DNA of 10,000 nucleotides from Theodoxus fluviatilis (Eukaryota; Mollusca; Gastropoda; Cycloneritida; Neritidae), in the NCBI GenBank assembly GCA_034096865.1, contig JAWQFJ010009495.1, positions 1 through 10,000 on the forward strand, in the 5' to 3' direction. Every line of letters begins with the position of its first letter. Position 1 is the first letter of the stretch. Under the pieces are notes generated by a model, which saw only the letters and a program-made list of their open reading frames with translations, did no database searches and was not told the DNA's origin. Of the stretch, positions 7,241 to 10,000 are shown piece after piece. A program made the position numbers and the translations under genes.

Positions 7241-7288
7241 TTGTCCTCCTCCTCCTCCTCCTTGTCTTCCTCCTCCTCCTTGTCCTCC

Positions 7289-7579
7289 TACGCTTTTCCT
7301 TTGTCTACGCCTTGCAAAGCATATTTTACCATACATTGGAACTTTCTATCCGAATGCTCAGCGAAGATATATTTTCCATGCACATATACGCCTGCATCGT
7401 TCAGTCCCAGTTTATGTAAACATAAGCATATGCAACACTTCAGTCGAGTACTTTTAGGTGCCATACAAAGTTCTATTAACGTGTTTCAAAGTTCCTCTTT
7501 GCTCGACACTTTGATTCTGGACTCCACTGAGGAAGTTGTTCCGTAGCTTTTAGCCTGCGACAGGAATCTCATTTCCTTC
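7289..7579. other. No gene seen
   Basis: Unique sequence to the right of the large array. The plus-strand frames leaving the array end here by chance stops (7419, 7457, 7546). Confidence 0.5.
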
Positions 7580-8149
7580 GTGTCGCGGGCATCAGACTTC
7601 ACATTTGCATGGCATTCTCTCTCACATGTCGCACGGCCTGATATAATGGTGCATCCTGCCAAAGAAAATGTCATCGGCTTCCCAAGTTCCGACCACGCAC
7701 CAATGGAACACGGCATGATTCCCCTGCGGAATGCACGCCCAACGCCAACCCTGGCCGTCACAAGCGAGGGTCGAACGAAGGAACTCCGACCCAGGAGCCG
7801 GGTGGTGCTAGGAAAGCGGAGAAATGCAGTGATTGGATCAACCCAAAGGCAAAGCATGCCGACACCCATGTCGCTATTGTGCGAGCCGCAGTGCGCGAAT
7901 CCCATGCCAAAAATGACACTGCTCGGAGAACATTGCATCCATTACTTCTGTCCCTGCCTCCACGAAGCACAGACAGCGGGCCTGGTATCTCCTGGCACAG
8001 ATGTCACCAGGCCTCGTTATCTCTCCTTCGTCATTCGTAGTGGTCCTTGTCCATTTTCATCAGCAGTCCACATATACACTCGTAATCAGCAACTAGGCAT
8101 AATCCTTTGTCATCTTCAGTCCACACAGTCACTCGTCATCAGCAAGTAG
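7486..8149. other. Open frames on both strands, unrecognised
   Basis: A plus-strand frame is open over 7580-8149 (189 codons), and a minus-strand frame over 7486-7938 (150 codons). The sequence is GC-richer than average, which lengthens open frames. The plus frame is Pro/Arg/Ser-rich in its middle and runs into the 52-bp minisatellite at its end, so its C-terminal third is repeat-derived. Neither frame shows a domain or convincing splice borders. Chance, or a decayed mobile element, are the simplest readings. Confidence 0.2.
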
Positions 8150-8314
8150 GCATAATCCTTTGTCATCCAGTCCACACAGTCACTCGTCATCAGCAAGTAG
8201 TCATGTCCTTTGTCATTGTCAGTCATTGCAGACACTCTTTATTATCAGTCATCATAGTCCTTTTTACTCTTCAGTTTTCACAAGCACTCGTCATCATCAG
8301 TCTTAATTCCACAC
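8064..8314. repeat. ~52-bp minisatellite, five copies
   Basis: Copies lie at about 8064-8116, 8117-8167, 8168-8219, 8220-8271 and 8272-8314 (partial). Copies 2 and 3 share their first 33 bases exactly, from CAGTCCACACAGTCACTCGT onward. Copies 1, 4 and 5 are more diverged. Each has the order CAGTC..., ACTCGTCATCAG, then a TCCTTTGTCAT-like end. The last copy is cut by the adjacent CAT microsatellite. Confidence 0.88.
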
Positions 8315-8385
<71 letters not shown>

Positions 8386-8450
8386 CCACCACCACCACCA
8401 CCACCACCACCACCACCACCACCACCACCACCACCACCACCACCACCACC
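8315..8450. repeat. Compound microsatellite (CAT)23(CAC)22
   Basis: Twenty-three perfect CAT units (8315-8383) switch at a single point to twenty-two perfect CAC units (8384-8449). Mixed TCATCACC words follow to about 8480. Frames over it translate as Ser/Pro or Met/Val homopolymers and are not genes. Confidence 0.97.
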
Positions 8451-8575
8451 TTCATCACCATCATCATCACCTTCATGACCATACTCTTCATAAGTCGTTA
8501 CTGTTCATCATCGTCATCATCAGGCAGACGCTTTAGTCACTTGTCATCAGTAGTCGTCATTGTCAGTCGTCCAAA
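8451..8575. repeat. Degenerate continuation of the ~52-bp minisatellite
   Basis: After irregular TCATCACC words, 8522-8571 contains AGTCACTTGTCATCAG and GTCATTGTCAGTCGTCC, clearly related to the units at 8064-8314. This puts minisatellite sequence on both sides of the compound microsatellite. Confidence 0.55.
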
Positions 8576-9224
8576 CTGTCGTCCTGTCTCTCGCCACCAT
8601 CAGCTTCCTCGTCCCAGCAGGTGTCATTTCGCACCGTCTTCTTTCTTTGTCACAGAAATTGTAATTTTATTCCATTCTCACATTTTCTGGCAAATTTTTT
8701 GTCTTAGCGACGAGTTTAATAAATTGGAATCTCTGACCAAACTGTTTTTTTCTGTTTCATTTATTGCGAAGGCCGCAGCTAGCTTCTACTTGCTGGAAGC
8801 TGCTGATAATTTTTTCCGTTTAGGAATATGAATTAAGGGCTGACAAATAGTATAATACATCCCCCCCCCCCTTTGCAGCCCTCCTCGCCCCTTCCTCCAG
8901 CAGAGCGCATTTTCACTTATTAACACGCCACCTGACTTACTGGTACAAGTTGAGACGTGATAGAAATGCACAATGATTCTTGAGCTTTTCAGTATACTTG
9001 AGTAATATTTTGGAAGACAAAATTTTTCTGCAACTATTGTACGTCTATGGAAGCGTAATGTGTTTTTCCCGCAGTCACTGACGTTGAAACTGTTTGTTAG
9101 TGGAGGAGTTATCCTCCCGGCAGCTCGTTCCCTCAGCCAGAGTCAAGCCTTCTTCGAGAAGGAAGGAAGTTGCCAGAGTCGCAGTAAGAGCATGGCTGCA
9201 GGCGATGGTTGATAGACAGCAGGG
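8576..9224. other. No gene seen; one C11 homopolymer
   Basis: Mostly unique sequence. An 11-base C run lies at 8861-8871. A GTAAGT on the minus strand near 8940 has no supporting exon. AATAAA at about 8718 has no gene to serve. Confidence 0.5.
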
Positions 9225-9227
9225 CTG

Positions 9228-9545
9228 GTGGGAAAATCTTTCGGACTGGAGGTGGAAATGGAATTAGGGACGAAATGGCCTGAGTGCAGATGGCCTTTGC
9301 TCGAGAGCTTGGAGAGACTTTGGCCAGAAAGTAGGCAAGGAAATGGGTTTGGGAGTAAGACTTTGTTTAAGTCGAAACCTGGATACCATGAGGAAGTGAA
9401 GTATGTGGATCTCAAAGGGGTTGGAAGGGTGGGGTTGGGAGGGTGGATGGAATGAGAGATGGGTGAGGGAATATAGCGGGTGGGATGTACGGGTCAAATG
9501 GAGGTGGGGGATGGTCGGGGATGTGGGTGAGACGCGGAGGACGGA
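9228..9545 (+). other. G-rich stretch with a G-quadruplex motif
   Basis: The + strand is strongly purine- and G-rich. At 9417-9443 five runs of three or four G are separated by one to six bases (GGGG, GGG, GGGG, GGG, GGG), a textbook quadruplex motif. A looser set of G runs lies at 9491-9527. A plus-strand frame is open over 9228-9455 (75 codons); its peptide is Gly/Glu/Lys/Trp-rich, as expected for G-rich DNA, and it is not called as a gene. Confidence 0.6.
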
Positions 9546-10000
9546 TGCTATGACGTAGGGATATTGGGCTCAATATATTCGTAGTAATACTGAGTAAAAC
9601 ATGCTATACTTGGGCAGCTTGGACGAGAAGCAAGAACAAAAGCTGTGGCTTGAACTTTGAAGCCGTCACGCACTAAAGAGTACCAAAGCGTATGTGGGAT
9701 TGTAGTAGGGATTTCTGAATTTTACAAAGCTGTAGCAGTGCTTTAAAGGTGAGTAGCTTGACATTAAAGAAGGGATTGACCACGAAACGGGTTTATCTTA
9801 GTGTAGAAGAAAGAGGACAAGCATCTCAAAGCCAGAGTATTATGACGAGATTTCCGAATTTTCGGTACGAGAGAGATTTTACAAAAGGAACGTCTTTGGC
9901 TCCACATGGATTTGAGTGGGAATCGGCATTTTTATTTCTTCAGCAGGCCTGCTGCGTCACATCTATCTCTACGCAAATCGATGACGATGTTACCAGAAAA
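9546..10000. other. No gene seen
   Basis: Unique sequence. AAAG|GTGAGT near 9748/9749 resembles a plus-strand donor, but every frame upstream is closed within a short distance. Confidence 0.5.

Noticed and set aside
5172..7546. Three plus-strand ORFs of 666-761 codons, Ser/Leu-, Pro/Cys- and Leu/Val-rich, as a repetitive secreted or membrane protein
   Set aside because: All three frames are open at once because the 24-bp unit has no stop; the 26-bp and 77-bp periods rotate the frame; flanking parts show no signal peptide plus domain structure.
8107..8491. Ser/Pro-rich (plus) and Met/Val-rich (minus) ORFs
   Set aside because: Direct translations of the (CAT)n(CAC)n microsatellite.
9143..9497. 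Minus-strand Pro/Ser/Leu-rich ORFs of 77-90 codons
   Set aside because: Complement of G-rich DNA yields Pro/Ser/Leu-rich frames with few stops; no domain or splice support.
1..10000. tRNA, rRNA or viral/transposase coding domains
   Set aside because: I looked for B-box-like GGTTCGAATCC words, rRNA-like blocks and reverse transcriptase or transposase motifs in the translated frames and saw none that hold up.

Overview
The window looks like non-model eukaryotic, most likely animal, nuclear DNA. It has no operon-like packing, no ribosome-binding-site-led genes and no long ORF recognisable as a conserved protein. Simple repeats of several classes are dense, (ATT)n, (AG)n, (TTTG)n, (TCC)n and (CAT)n/(CAC)n, and there are scattered short ORFs with splice-site-like edges. 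A 110-bp foldback at 3547-3656 resembles an interspersed repeat I associate from memory with marine invertebrates (the phrase around CTTGCCCAAGGACACAAC). That suggests a mollusc or similar invertebrate, but this is inference, not proof.

Layout. 1-15: (ATT)5. 46-544: a minus-strand stretch with two overlapping, coding-like frames. 828-865: (AG)n. 1414-2118: a 234-codon minus-strand ORF of unknown meaning. 2123-2236 and 2737-2878: a possible pair of minus-strand exons with compatible phase; the 142-bp one is the best coding candidate in the window. 3336-3529: a weak plus-strand terminal-exon candidate. 3547-3656: the foldback element. About 4600-5350: a CpG-rich, promoter-like stretch with a CTCGCGAGA motif and an inverted CCAAT box followed by an RFX/X-box-like palindrome.

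5517-7288 is the dominant feature: about 1.75 kb of almost A-free, polypyrimidine-biased tandem repeats on the + strand. In order these are a (TTTG)n tract, 51 units of a 24-bp minisatellite (some 21 bp) with higher-order structure, a 26-bp array, a perfect 55-bp block duplicated at a 77-bp offset, and (TCC)31. The 24-bp unit has no stop codon in any of the six frames. The very long ORFs here (512-761 codons in several frames) are therefore expected from the repeat and are not evidence of a gene.

7486-8149 has open frames on both strands but nothing recognisable. 8064-8314 is a ~52-bp minisatellite that appears to be interrupted by a compound (CAT)23(CAC)22 microsatellite, with a degenerate copy on the far side. 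9225-9545 is G-rich and holds a good G-quadruplex motif at 9417-9443. The rest is unremarkable intergenic or intronic sequence. No complete gene can be assembled from this window, so no pathway-level story is offered.
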